From Spartobacteria bacterium (GTDB lineage: Bacteria; Verrucomicrobiota; Verrucomicrobiia; Chthoniobacterales; UBA10450), in assembly GCA_003445855.1 (NCBI GenBank), contig DMCG01000222.1:1-5644 (forward strand): DNA of 5,644 nt. Direction: 5' to 3'. Each line of letters opens with the position of its first letter. Position 1 is the stretch's first letter. Under the pieces are notes generated by a model. The model searched no databases and was not told the origin of the DNA. It worked only from the letters and a program-made list of their open reading frames with translations. Positions 5,601 through 5,644 of this stretch are shown here, piece by piece. The position numbers were made by a program, and so were the translations under genes.

Positions 5601-5644
5601 AAAGCGCTCTGGATGACAACGCGCGGAAGGCAGTGCAATTTTCA
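5594..5644 (+). CDS. Possible 5' end of a downstream gene (queC-like?)
   Basis: An open frame from ATG 5594 reads MPQSALDDNARKAVQFS and leaves the window without a stop. AGGA lies 5 nt before the ATG, but both the ATG and AGGA belong to the right arm of the repeat, so the match may be chance. The last residues, KAVQFS, resemble the first strand of PP-loop ATPases such as QueC (KAVVxFSGGxDS), and queC commonly sits beside queE. Other starts are GTG 5633 in the same frame, preceded by GGAAGG, and ATG 5613 in another frame. With 17 residues this is a suggestion only. Confidence 0.3.
   Translation, partial: MPQSALDDNARKAVQFS

Overview
The window (about 57% GC by eye) looks like a chromosomal housekeeping region of a Gram-negative-type bacterium. 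A member of the Verrucomicrobia (Chthoniobacterales-like soil lineage) is my best guess. It rests on the mixed dapF-dapA-dapB-folK-panB gene order, protein sequence style, and short GTGG/GTAG-headed palindromic repeats of a kind I associate with that phylum. This placement is inference, not a search result.

Layout, left to right. Positions 1-4036 carry a leftward (minus-strand) gene train, in transcription order: dapF (4036-3233), dapA (3162-2284), dapB (2287-1604), folK (1540-1040), panB (1034-273), then the first 78 codons of an unrecognised single-span membrane protein (235-1) that runs off the left edge. Coupling is tight: dapA/dapB share ATGA, panB starts at or next to the folK stop, and the other gaps are 37-70 nt. 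The first three genes make meso-diaminopimelate for lysine and peptidoglycan. FolK is in folate synthesis and PanB starts pantothenate/CoA synthesis. From 4114 rightward the plus strand holds a secreted protein with NlpC/P60-like cysteine peptidase features and, overlapping its end, queE (4857-5543), a radical SAM enzyme of 7-deazaguanine (queuosine precursor) synthesis. The last 51 bases may hold the start of a further gene. The 77-bp gap 4037-4113 is the divergent control region.

The main non-coding signal is a set of three two-armed inverted repeats of 55-65 bp. One lies between dapB and folK (1548-1607), one between dapF and dapA (3172-3236), and one just after queE (5546-5600). Each has two small hairpins in opposite orientation with a GTGG or GTAG head, the same plan as REP doublets (REPINs). 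In the dap operon the two copies almost exactly fill the gaps. Their GTAG heads form the TAG stop codons of dapF and dapB, the only two TAG stops among the seven complete genes. The other end of each copy lies 7-9 nt from the next start codon.

No tRNA, rRNA, CRISPR, insertion sequence or phage gene was seen. No gene-free stretch exceeds 80 bases, and no complete new defence or metabolic system is visible. The repeats are the part most worth following up.
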